Part shown: piece after piece, positions 1-5,996 of the stretch
Numbering within the stretch: position 1 is the stretch's first letter
Layout: every line of letters starts with the position of its first letter
Assembly (NCBI GenBank): GCA_934716785.1
Contig: CAKUYM010000218.1
Location: 1-7,233, forward strand
Length of the DNA stretch: 7,233 bases
From: an uncultured Bacteroides sp.
GTDB taxonomy: Bacteria; Bacteroidota; Bacteroidia; Bacteroidales; Bacteroidaceae
Reading direction: 5' to 3'
Position numbers and translations under genes: made by a program
Notes under the pieces: model-generated
Database searches by the model: none
Seen by the model: only the letters and a program-made list of their open reading frames with translations
What the model was told of the DNA's origin: nothing

Positions 1-804
1 GGTCTGTCATTGGCCGGGACCGGAGTCAATATGGCGAAAGAAAACTGGGTGCTGGCTTTGCTCTCATTAATCACTGCGGTTATTGTTTCCATGAAAGCCA
101 AGGGACTGTTGAAGTTGATTCCTATCTTTTGCGGGATTATAGTAGGTTATCTGGCCGCTTGGCTTTTTTATGATCTGGATTTGTCGGGTGTCAGGGATGC
201 GGCATGGATCGGACTTCCGCAGTTCGTTTTCCCGAAGTTCTCCTGGGAGCCGGTTTTGTTCATGATTCCGGTTGCGATAGCTCCGGTGATAGAGCATATC
301 GGAGATGTCTATGTGGTGAATACGGTTGCAGGCAAGGACTTTGTGAAAGATCCCGGTTTGCATCGCACTTTATTGGGAGACGGACTGGCGTGTTGCTTTG
401 CCGGACTGGTAGGCGGGCCTCCGGTCACTACTTATTCGGAGGTGACGGGTGCCATGTCATTGACCAAAATCACCAATCCGCAAGTCATACGGATTGCCGC
501 TGTCACTGCCATCTTGTTTTCTGTGATAGGCAAGGTCAGCGCATTGTTGAAATCCATTCCGAGTGCGGTATTGGGAGGAATCATGCTGCTGCTTTTCGGT
601 ACGATTGCCTGTGCGGGAATTGCCAATTTAGTGAACAATTGCATTGATTTGAGCCGCACACGCAATATCATCATTGTATCGCTGACGCTGACTGTCGGCA
701 TTGGCGGAGCCGTCTTCACTTTTGGAGATTTCTCTCTGTCGGGCATCGGGTTGGCAGCTTTGGTAGGGGTGCTTCTGAACCTCATATTGCCTAAAGACGA
801 ATAA
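1..804 (+). CDS. uraA: Uracil/xanthine permease, NCS2 (UraA) family, 5' end cut by window edge
   Basis: Inner-membrane nucleobase:proton symporter of the NCS2 family. The frame is open from base 1, so the start lies outside; 267 residues remain of a family usually 400-430 long. About eight hydrophobic segments are visible (window residues near 15-30, 35-56, 82-105, 129-139, 162-182, 190-211, 222-237, 249-263), matching the C-terminal half of the 14-helix UraA fold. Two glutamates fit the E. coli UraA uracil-binding pair: E98 in IEHIGD and E147 in TTYSEVTG. The segment KDPGLHRTLLGDG, just after the first, is also typical of the family. The usual Asn after the second Glu is Val here. Substrate choice (uracil against xanthine) is inferred from overall likeness to UraA and is less sure than the family. 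The gene ends at TAA 802-804, followed by a terminator, and converges on hcp. Confidence 0.93.
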   Translation, partial: GLSLAGTGVNMAKENWVLALLSLITAVIVSMKAKGLLKLIPIFCGIIVGYLAAWLFYDLDLSGVRDAAWIGLPQFVFPKFSWEPVLFMIPVAIAPVIEHIGDVYVVNTVAGKDFVKDPGLHRTLLGDGLACCFAGLVGGPPVTTYSEVTGAMSLTKITNPQVIRIAAVTAILFSVIGKVSALLKSIPSAVLGGIMLLLFGTIACAGIANLVNNCIDLSRTRNIIIVSLTLTVGIGGAVFTFGDFSLSGIGLAALVGVLLNLILPKDE

Positions 805-845
805 GGACATTCGTTATTATAACGATACCATCCTATTATAACTCT

Positions 846-890
846 ACCACCCTTGCAACAGATAGCTGCGGCAAGGGTGGTTTTCTTTTT
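846..890 (+). terminator. Rho-independent terminator after the permease gene
   Basis: A perfect 10-bp stem (CCACCCTTGC at 847-856 with GCAAGGGTGG at 871-880), extended by one A:T pair and with a 14-nt loop, is followed by a T-rich tract at 881-890. It lies 42 bases after the permease stop. On the opposite strand the hairpin is not followed by a T run, so it is a poor terminator for hcp, whose stop is 30 bp to its right. A small perfect inverted repeat (TCGTTA, TTA spacer, TAACGA, 811-825) sits between the permease stop and this hairpin; its role is unknown. Confidence 0.88.
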
Positions 891-919
891 TCTGTTCTTG
901 GAAATTCCTCTTTGTGCTG

Positions 920-2551
920 TTATGCCAGAAATTTCATGATGTCTTCGTCTACAGAGCTGATGCCACCGATTCCGAACTGCTCTACCAGCACATTCTTTAC
1001 ATTAGGCGACAGGAAGGCGGGGAGAGTAGGGCCGAGGTGGATATTCTTCACTCCCAATGCCAATAGAGACAGTAAAACGATGACAGCTTTCTGCTCATAC
1101 CAAGCAATATTGTAAACGATGGGCAGTTTATTGACATCGTCCAATCCGAAGATTTCTTTCAATTTCAAGGCGATGACTGCCAATGAATAACTGTCATTGC
1201 ATTGTCCGGCATCCAATACGCGGGGGATACCGTTAATGTCGCCCAACGCCAGTTTGTTGTAGCGGTATTTAGCGCAACCGGCAGTCAGGATAACAGTATC
1301 TGCCGGCAACTTCCGGGCAAATTCCGTATAGTATTCGCGGCTTTTCATACGTCCGTCGCATCCTGCCATGACAAAGAATTTGCGGATGGCGCCACTCTTC
1401 ACGGCATCTACCACCTTATCTGCCAGCGCCGTCACTTGCGCATGGGCGAATCCACCGACAAGTGTCCCGTTCTCGATAGCCACGGGCGGCTGGCATTGTT
1501 TGGCATGGGCTATTAGTGCGGAGAAATCTTTTGGCTTACCATCTTTGCGTTCGGGGATGTAATGTGCGCCTTCCAAGCCGCAAGCTCCGGTGATATAGAT
1601 ACGGTCTTTGTAAGTGGCATTCGCACGTGGAGGCACGATGCAGTTGCTCGTAAACAAGATAGGACCGTTGAAACTCTCAAATTCTTCTTTCTGTTTCCAC
1701 CAAGCATTCCCGTAGTTGCCTGCCAGATGCTTATATTTTTTCAGTTGGGGATAGTAATGCGCGGGAAGCATTTCACTGTGCGTATATACATCCACTCCGG
1801 TGCCTTCGGTCTGTTTCAGCAGCTCTTCGATATCTTTCAGGTCGTGACCGCTGATAAGGATACCGGGATTGTTGCGGACACCGATATTCACTTCCGTGAT
1901 CTCCGGATTTCCGTAGCTGCTTGTATTGGCTTTGTCCAATTGCGCCATTGCGGATACACCATGTTTCCCAGTTTCCAGAGTCAACTGCACCAACTCTTCC
2001 ATCGTTATGTCGCTGCGGGTTATCTCAGCCAATGCGTGCTGCATAAAGGCGAAGATTTCCGGCGACCGGTAGCCGAGGTTGTCGGCATGTTCCACATAGG
2101 CTGCCATGCCTTTCAGTCCGTAGTGTACCAGCTCTTTCAGTGAACGGATATCTTCGTTTGCAGTACGAAGTACGCCCACTGTCTTTGATTTTTCTTCAAA
2201 CTCGCTCTCATCACCGTCCCAAAGGCATTCGTCAGGAGCGTTTTCTATTGTAACTTTACTGCTGAGTTCTTTTTTCAGCTTCAGCCCTTCTTTGATCTTG
2301 CGAGTGATAGCCTCCTTGTCAAAGTTGGCATTGGTAATGGTGATGAACAGGGCATCATAGATAAATTTGTCCGCATCTTCGGAAGATTTCCCCTCCTTGC
2401 GCAAGTGTTCGTTGTAGACGGCGATTCCCCGTACTACGAAAAGCAACAAGTCTTGCAAATTAGCCACTTCGGATGTTTTACCGCATACTCCTTTCAAGGT
2501 ACAGCCCGTACCCATTGCAGTCTCTTGACATTGATAACAGAACATACTCAT
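920..2551 (-). CDS. hcp: Hybrid cluster protein / hydroxylamine reductase, class 1
   Basis: Cytoplasmic iron-sulfur protein of 543 residues, first described as hydroxylamine reductase (to ammonia) and now regarded mainly as a nitric-oxide reductase and protein S-nitrosylase in nitrosative stress. The N-terminal cysteines C5, C8, C17 and C23 have the spacing C-x2-C-x8-C-x5-C that marks class 1 proteins of strict anaerobes with a cubane 4Fe-4S cluster; the E. coli class 2 spacing is wider. All hybrid-cluster ligands known from the Desulfovibrio protein are present at a constant offset of -8: H236, E260, C304, C398 (the persulfide cysteine), C426, C451 and E486, followed by K488. Length is normal and no residue is missing, so the enzyme should be active. 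The start is ATG at 2551; a second ATG two codons on is possible. No strong Shine-Dalgarno is seen. No hcr reductase gene is adjacent, as usual for class 1; the electron donor is unknown. It is transcribed divergently from the HAD gene. Confidence 0.97.
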   Translation of the reverse strand: MSMFCYQCQETAMGTGCTLKGVCGKTSEVANLQDLLLFVVRGIAVYNEHLRKEGKSSEDADKFIYDALFITITNANFDKEAITRKIKEGLKLKKELSSKVTIENAPDECLWDGDESEFEEKSKTVGVLRTANEDIRSLKELVHYGLKGMAAYVEHADNLGYRSPEIFAFMQHALAEITRSDITMEELVQLTLETGKHGVSAMAQLDKANTSSYGNPEITEVNIGVRNNPGILISGHDLKDIEELLKQTEGTGVDVYTHSEMLPAHYYPQLKKYKHLAGNYGNAWWKQKEEFESFNGPILFTSNCIVPPRANATYKDRIYITGACGLEGAHYIPERKDGKPKDFSALIAHAKQCQPPVAIENGTLVGGFAHAQVTALADKVVDAVKSGAIRKFFVMAGCDGRMKSREYYTEFARKLPADTVILTAGCAKYRYNKLALGDINGIPRVLDAGQCNDSYSLAVIALKLKEIFGLDDVNKLPIVYNIAWYEQKAVIVLLSLLALGVKNIHLGPTLPAFLSPNVKNVLVEQFGIGGISSVDEDIMKFLA

Positions 2552-2648
2552 AATTTTACGTTTAAATTAGTCTTGTTTCCTAATTATAACATAAAAGCCG
2601 AGAAAATGTTTGCTGCCTGTTCTGCTCAATAAAAGTTTTTCTCTAAAA

Positions 2649-2662
2649 TAGCACATATGCTA
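2649..2662. promoter_or_regulatory. Inverted repeat upstream of hcp, possible CRP/FNR-type operator
   Basis: TAGCA-CATA-TGCTA is a perfect 5-4-5 inverted repeat centred about 104 bp upstream of the hcp start. This arm and spacer geometry is the one used by CRP/FNR-family dimers. In several anaerobes, including Porphyromonas, hcp is controlled by HcpR, a member of that family; whether this half-site matches any HcpR motif cannot be judged from the window. A -7-like TATTTTAG (5 of 6 consensus positions) on the - strand at 2643-2650 overlaps its edge, which would suit a repressor, but no matching -33 element is seen. An extra TGCTA lies at 2689-2693. Confidence 0.3.
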
Positions 2663-2735
2663 CTTTACGTTTCTATTCGCAGTGAAAATGCTATGAGGGT
2701 AAAATCGAAAAAATAATATTCTATAGGAGGGCTAT

Positions 2736-2798
2736 ATGGCAGTTTGCACCATGAATATTCTGTTGATAGAAATAATTGTGGAGAATCCTGTCGCCTGA
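2736..2798 (+). CDS. Possible small ORF of 20 codons with perfect Shine-Dalgarno
   Basis: An ATG at 2736 follows AGGAGG (2725-2730) with a 5-nt spacer, an ideal ribosome binding site that stands out because the surrounding genes have none. The frame runs 20 codons to TGA at 2796-2798 and would encode a mostly hydrophobic peptide (NILLIEIIVENPVA at its C-terminal end). I recognise no family, and no convincing promoter lies just upstream. It could be a leader peptide, a small membrane peptide, a remnant of a lost gene, or chance. It is upstream of, and on the same strand as, the HAD gene, with the large inverted repeat between them. Confidence 0.22.
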   Translation: MAVCTMNILLIEIIVENPVA

Positions 2799-2834
2799 TT
2801 GAAGGAAGATGAACCGTGCGTTACGTTTTTTTAA

Positions 2835-2892
2835 GTGGTGCAAAGTCCGAATAATTTGCTTGGCTCGATGATTATTCTGAACTTTGCACCGC
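2835..2892. repeat. Large imperfect inverted repeat enclosing the HAD-gene promoter
   Basis: GGTGCAAAGT (2837-2846) pairs with ACTTTGCACC (2881-2890), and inside this GAATAAT (2849-2855) pairs with ATTATTC (2871-2877), separated by an asymmetric 2/3-nt bulge. Outer G:U and G:C pairs extend it to 2835/2892. The loop is about 15 nt. On the + strand no T run follows, and on the - strand it is followed by A residues, so it is not a classical terminator in either direction. The right arm carries the ACTTTG part of a Bacteroides -7 element. Confidence 0.7.
2855..2886 (+). promoter_or_regulatory. Predicted Bacteroides-type promoter of the HAD gene
   Basis: A perfect -33 element TTTG (2855-2858) is separated by 20 nt from GAACTTTG (2879-2886), a 5-of-6 match to the -7 consensus TAnnTTTG. 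The centre-to-centre distance is 26, as the family consensus requires. Transcription would begin near 2889, giving a leader of roughly 47 nt before the ATG at 2937. The whole element lies inside the inverted repeat 2835-2892, so a dimeric protein binding the repeat would cover the promoter. Confidence 0.55.
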
Positions 2893-2936
2893 GACTGATA
2901 CGCAAAGTTTAACGTTTTAGGAAATAAGAATTTTAT

Positions 2937-3584
2937 ATGAATACAACGGAGACAATCGTGGCACTGTTCGATTTCGACGGTGTCATTATGGACACGGAGA
3001 CACAGTACACTGTTTTTTGGAATGAACAAGGATTGAAGTATCTGAATGAAGAAGATTTCGGACGTCGTATCAAAGGGCAGACCTTGACGCAAATCTACGA
3101 TAAATATTTCTCGACTCTTCCGGAAGCACAGCAGGAAATCACGGCCAAGCTCAATGCCTTCGAGAAACAGATGGCCTACGAATATATCCCCGGTGTGGAA
3201 GCGTTTATCGCAGACTTGCACCGTCATGGCGTGAAGACAGCCGTAGTGACCAGCTCCAACGAAGAAAAGATGCAGAATGTTTACAAGGCTCACCCTGAGT
3301 TTAAGGGAATGGTAGACCGTATCCTTACCGGTGAAATGTTTGCCCGCTCCAAACCCGCTCCCGATTGTTTCTTGTTGGGAATGGAAATATTCGGAGCTAC
3401 TCCCGAGGATACGTATGTGTTTGAAGACTCTTTCCACGGTTTGCAGGCGGGGATGACTTCCGGGGCAACCGTTATCGGACTTGCAACCACCAATTCTTCC
3501 GAGGCCATCGCGGGGAAGGCACATTATATAATGAACGACTTCACTGAAATGACTTACGATAAACTGCTGACATTGCATCGCTGA
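2937..3584 (+). CDS. HAD-superfamily phosphatase, subfamily IA, beta-phosphoglucomutase-like
   Basis: Cytoplasmic magnesium-dependent phosphotransferase of 215 residues, a full-length family member. All four HAD motifs are present: DFDGVIMDT with nucleophile D12 and acid/base D14; T105 (or S106) in AVVTSS after a hydrophobic strand; K139 in SKPAPD; and E163-D164 in VFEDSFHG. The region between about residues 20 and 85 is the small helical C1 cap. Compared with Lactococcus beta-phosphoglucomutase, cap K46-G47 is kept, but two substrate-side residues differ: the position of H20 is Y24 and that of R49, which holds the second phosphate, is L50. This favours a simple phosphatase acting on a small phosphorylated metabolite over a true mutase, but the substrate cannot be deduced. 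It appears to be transcribed alone, with its own promoter and terminator, and no sugar-utilisation gene is adjacent. A weak AGGAA lies about 13 nt before the ATG. Confidence 0.92.
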   Translation: MNTTETIVALFDFDGVIMDTETQYTVFWNEQGLKYLNEEDFGRRIKGQTLTQIYDKYFSTLPEAQQEITAKLNAFEKQMAYEYIPGVEAFIADLHRHGVKTAVVTSSNEEKMQNVYKAHPEFKGMVDRILTGEMFARSKPAPDCFLLGMEIFGATPEDTYVFEDSFHGLQAGMTSGATVIGLATTNSSEAIAGKAHYIMNDFTEMTYDKLLTLHR

Positions 3585-3626
3585 TTCAATCCGGCGATAC
3601 AACGCAATGCTCTCGTATAGCTTATC

Positions 3627-3682
3627 TCCTCTTGCGTCCCGTCCCGAACCAACCGTCCGGACTGGGCATGAGAGGATTTTTT
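3627..3682 (+). terminator. Rho-independent terminator after the HAD gene
   Basis: TCCTCT (3627-3632) pairs with AGAGGA (3671-3676), followed directly by six T (3677-3682). The stem continues inward through two G:U pairs, one mismatch and a further short helix (3636-3639 with 3664-3667), closing a loop of about 24 nt that holds the palindrome GTCCGGAC. It starts 43 bases after the HAD stop, between that gene and the panB promoter, so it separates the two transcription units. Confidence 0.78.
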
Positions 3683-3690
3683 GTATTTCT

Positions 3691-3722
3691 TTCTCTGTTA
3701 TGAACTAAATGTTGTAACTTTG
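3691..3722 (+). promoter_or_regulatory. Predicted promoter of the panB-MFS operon
   Basis: TAACTTTG (3715-3722) is a perfect match to the Bacteroides -7 consensus TAnnTTTG. At the expected -33 distance only TTCT (3691-3694) is found, so the upstream element is weak. Transcription would start near 3726, leaving a leader of about 98 nt before panB. The leader begins GC-rich and becomes strongly AT-rich towards the start codon; I see no riboswitch or attenuator hairpin in it. Confidence 0.65.
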
Positions 3723-3823
3723 CCCCCGGTTTTTTGCAGATGTTCGGCAACACATAGCTTAGAACGTAAATAATAATCGCAAAGAACGCGTAATAATTAA
3801 TTTATAATTCAAAACTTAAGAAA

Positions 3824-4645
3824 ATGGCTGGTTATATATCAGATGATACAAGAAAGGTGACTACTCATCGCTTGGTGGAAATGAAACAGAGAGGTGAAAA
3901 AATTTCTATGCTTACTTCCTATGACTACACAATGGCGCAGATTGTAGACGGGGCGGGGATGGATGTTATTCTCGTGGGCGATTCCGCTTCCAATGTAATG
4001 GCGGGCAACGTGACCACACTGCCTATCACTCTCGACCAAATGATTTATCATGCCAAATCCGTGGTACGTGGCGTGAAGCGTGCGATGGTGGTGGTTGATA
4101 TGCCTTTCGGCTCCTATCAAGGCAACGAGATGGAAGGACTTGCTTCCGCCATCCGTATAATGAAGGAAAGTCATGCCGATGCTCTGAAACTGGAAGGTGG
4201 CGAGGAAGTCATCGACACGGTGAAGCGCATTGTCTGTGCCGGTATCCCGGTGATGGGACACCTCGGGCTGATGCCGCAGTCCATCAACAAATACGGAACT
4301 TATGCCGTGCGTGCCAAAGACGATGCAGAAGCGGAGAAACTGATTCGTGACGCGCATCTGCTCGAAGATGCCGGCTGCTTTGCCATCGTGCTCGAAAAGA
4401 TTCCGGCAGCTCTTGCCGAACGTGTGGCTTCCGAACTGACTATACCTATCATCGGTATCGGTGCAGGTGGTCATGTGGACGGTCAGGTGCTGGTCGTTCA
4501 GGATATGCTTGGCATGAACAACGGATTCCGTCCTCGTTTCTTACGTCGCTATGCTGATTTGTACACCGTGATGACCGATGCAATCAGCCGTTATATATCC
4601 GATGTGAAGAATTGTGACTTCCCTAACGAGAAGGACCAATATTAA
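3824..4645 (+). CDS. panB: 3-methyl-2-oxobutanoate hydroxymethyltransferase (ketopantoate hydroxymethyltransferase)
   Basis: Cytoplasmic enzyme that transfers a hydroxymethyl group from 5,10-methylenetetrahydrofolate to alpha-ketoisovalerate, giving ketopantoate, the first committed step of pantothenate and coenzyme A synthesis. The 273-residue product is a full-length (beta/alpha)8 barrel; E. coli PanB has 264. Active-site residues align with E. coli: D53-S54 (VGDSASNV; magnesium and substrate), D92 (VDMPFGSY; magnesium), K122 and E124 (ALKLEGG), H146 (GHLGLMPQ) and the catalytic E191 (LEKIP). The motif IIGIGAGG near residues 209-216 is also characteristic. The ATG at 3824 follows an A-rich stretch instead of a Shine-Dalgarno and gives the usual N-terminus. 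The other pantothenate genes (panC, panD, panE) are not in the window. The next gene starts 4 nt after the stop. Confidence 0.97.
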   Translation: MAGYISDDTRKVTTHRLVEMKQRGEKISMLTSYDYTMAQIVDGAGMDVILVGDSASNVMAGNVTTLPITLDQMIYHAKSVVRGVKRAMVVVDMPFGSYQGNEMEGLASAIRIMKESHADALKLEGGEEVIDTVKRIVCAGIPVMGHLGLMPQSINKYGTYAVRAKDDAEAEKLIRDAHLLEDAGCFAIVLEKIPAALAERVASELTIPIIGIGAGGHVDGQVLVVQDMLGMNNGFRPRFLRRYADLYTVMTDAISRYISDVKNCDFPNEKDQY

Positions 4646-4649
4646 GAAT

Positions 4650-5807
4650 ATGTCAGTGACATTGTGGACAGTACATTTTATGCGGATATGTATAGCTAAT
4701 TTGCTATTGTTTGTATCCCTGTATATGCTGTTTCCGGTACTTTCCGTTGAGATGGCCGACCGGCTTGGAGTACCGGTGGCGCAGACCGGGGTAATCTTTC
4801 TCTTTTTCACGCTGGGGATGTTTCTTGTCGGACCCTTTCACGCCTATCTTGTGGATGCATACAAACGTAAGACAGTGTGTGTGCTCTCTTGGGCGCTTAT
4901 GGTGGCGGCAACGGCAGGCTATGCTTTTGTGACCGGCATGGCGGAGCTTCTCTTGTTGAGTACCGTGCAGGGGGCGGTTTTCGGCATAGCTACGACGGCA
5001 GGCATCACATTGGCAATCGATGTCACCAATTCAACACTGCGCAGCGCGGGGAATGTGAATTTCTCGCGACTGGCTCGCTTTGGAATGATTTTGGGCATTA
5101 TTCTCGGAGTATGGCTTTATAAGAGTTATTCTTTCCTGAATTTGTTGTCGGTCTCTGTCATCATCGGAGCAGTGGGGATTTTGGTCGCGATGGGAGTTTA
5201 TGTGCCTTTTCGTGCACCGATTGTCACCCGCCTTTTCTCGTTCGATCGCTTTCTGCTGTTGCGCGGATGGATTCCTGCTCTTAATGCGATTCTGGTAATG
5301 TTTATACCGGGGCTGTTGATTCCGTTGGTGTCTCATTCATCTTTTAATGATTCCGTGTTCGGAAATATGGAAATCCCTATACCTTTCTTTGCTGGAGTGG
5401 GAGTGGGGTATTTGTTGTCTCTATTTCTGGCGCGTCTTTTATCCATGAAAGAAAGAATCCTGCGACTGGGCATTATCGGAATCGGGTTGGAGATATTGGC
5501 ACTCTTTTTATTAAATACTGTTCCAGTGTTTATCCCTTCCGTCCTTTTGGGGATTGGACTGGGGCTTGTCATGCCGGAATTTTTAGTTATGTTTGTGAAG
5601 CTGTCTCACCATTGCCAGCGTGGAACGGCAAACACCACCTGCCTTTTGGCAAGTGAGGCGGGAGTCTCCTTGGGTATTGCCTCTGCATGCTGTCTGGATG
5701 CTGATATTAGCAGGATGTTGCATATCGGAGAGATAACGGCATCAGTAGCATTGGTGCTTTTCGTCATTGTGACATATCCTTATTATATAAGAAAGAAAGT
5801 AAGATAG
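4650..5807 (+). CDS. Major facilitator superfamily transporter, substrate unknown
   Basis: Integral inner-membrane protein of 385 residues with about 12 hydrophobic segments in two halves of roughly six, joined by a more polar stretch near residues 186-205. The cytoplasmic loop between helices 2 and 3 carries an MFS motif A remnant with D69 followed by K72-R73-K74 (LVDAYKRK). It resembles drug/metabolite MFS efflux proteins more than sugar porters, but I cannot assign a substrate. The ATG at 4650 is preferred: it lies 4 nt after the panB stop, giving tight coupling, and puts the first helix near residues 13-32. A GTG at 4614 in the same frame would add 12 polar residues and overlap panB by 32 nt. 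The tight spacing implies one transcript with panB, so a link to pantothenate precursors or products is an inference. The unit ends at the terminator at 5884. Confidence 0.88.
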   Translation: MSVTLWTVHFMRICIANLLLFVSLYMLFPVLSVEMADRLGVPVAQTGVIFLFFTLGMFLVGPFHAYLVDAYKRKTVCVLSWALMVAATAGYAFVTGMAELLLLSTVQGAVFGIATTAGITLAIDVTNSTLRSAGNVNFSRLARFGMILGIILGVWLYKSYSFLNLLSVSVIIGAVGILVAMGVYVPFRAPIVTRLFSFDRFLLLRGWIPALNAILVMFIPGLLIPLVSHSSFNDSVFGNMEIPIPFFAGVGVGYLLSLFLARLLSMKERILRLGIIGIGLEILALFLLNTVPVFIPSVLLGIGLGLVMPEFLVMFVKLSHHCQRGTANTTCLLASEAGVSLGIASACCLDADISRMLHIGEITASVALVLFVIVTYPYYIRKKVR

Positions 5808-5821
5808 GTTATCATATAATT

Positions 5822-5848
5822 ATAAGGAGCCTTTAATCATAAGGAGCC
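5822..5848. repeat. Short direct repeat downstream of the MFS gene
   Basis: The 10-mer ATAAGGAGCC occurs at 5822-5831 and again at 5839-5848, a 17-bp period, in the 76 bp between the MFS stop and the terminator. Each copy contains AAGGAG, but no usable reading frame follows. Two copies are too few to name a repeat family; a local duplication is the simplest reading. Confidence 0.5.
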
Positions 5849-5883
5849 CTTGCATAAATGTACCAATGGTCTTGATATACAAG

Positions 5884-5929
5884 AAATCCCCCTGCTACAG
5901 TTCAAAGTTAGTGTGGCAGGGGGATTTTT
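5884..5929. terminator. Bidirectional rho-independent terminator between the panB operon and rel
   Basis: AAATCCCCCTGC (5884-5895) pairs perfectly with GCAGGGGGATTT (5916-5927), a 12-bp stem that can be lengthened by four more pairs inside (one of them G:U), leaving a loop of about 12 nt. On the + strand the T run extends to 5929. Read on the - strand the stem is followed by TTTCTT. It lies 76 bp after the MFS stop and 67 bp after the rel stop, so it can serve both converging units. Confidence 0.88.
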
Positions 5930-5964
5930 CATTCTCAAGTATTAAATTTCTCAATTATTGAGTT

Positions 5965-5990
5965 CCTTAATTTTTAAGTCCTTAATTTTT
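5965..5990. repeat. AT-rich tandem repeat next to the rel stop codon
   Basis: CCTTAATTTTT occurs at 5965-5975 and 5980-5990 (15-bp period) within a stretch at 5939-6000 that is almost entirely A and T, between the terminator and the rel stop. It resembles slippage-generated low-complexity sequence and has no visible coding potential. Confidence 0.5.
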
Positions 5991-5996
5991 TAATTA

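Larger units (their letters stand above)
2552..2936. other. 385-bp divergent intergenic region between hcp and the HAD gene
   Basis: No conventional gene fits here, but the region is rich in short structure: an inverted repeat at 2649-2662, a 20-codon frame with a perfect Shine-Dalgarno at 2725-2798, a 58-bp inverted repeat at 2835-2892 and a promoter inside it. The 9-mer TTTACGTTT occurs twice (2555-2563, immediately before the hcp start, and 2664-2672), with an 8-of-9 relative at 2820-2828. TTTGCACC occurs at 2743-2750 and 2883-2890 and, inverted, at 2837-2844. The length is generous for two divergent promoters, leaving room for regulator sites or a small RNA. Confidence 0.7.

Noticed and set aside
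1562..2143. + strand open frame of 193 codons opposite hcp
   Set aside because: It lies wholly inside the complete hcp gene and has no family features.
2583..2588. TATAAT on the - strand 32 bp upstream of hcp as an E. coli-like -10 box
   Set aside because: The primary sigma factor of Bacteroides uses TAnnTTTG, and the sequence around is AT-rich, so a chance TATAAT is likely.
2835..2892. Inverted repeat as a transcription terminator
   Set aside because: The T run (2826-2832) lies before the hairpin on the + strand, and the - strand has A residues after it; no gene ends nearby.
2721..3602. Long - strand open frame of 293 codons opposite the HAD gene
   Set aside because: The + strand frame has all HAD motifs in order; the - strand product is Cys/His-rich with no recognisable domain, typical of an antisense shadow.
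3839..4474. - strand open frame of 211 codons opposite panB
   Set aside because: panB on the + strand has every active-site residue; the antisense product is His-rich and matches nothing I recognise.
4614..4649. GTG start for the MFS gene overlapping the end of panB
   Set aside because: It would add a short polar extension before the first helix; the ATG at 4650 gives a standard MFS N-terminus and tight spacing.
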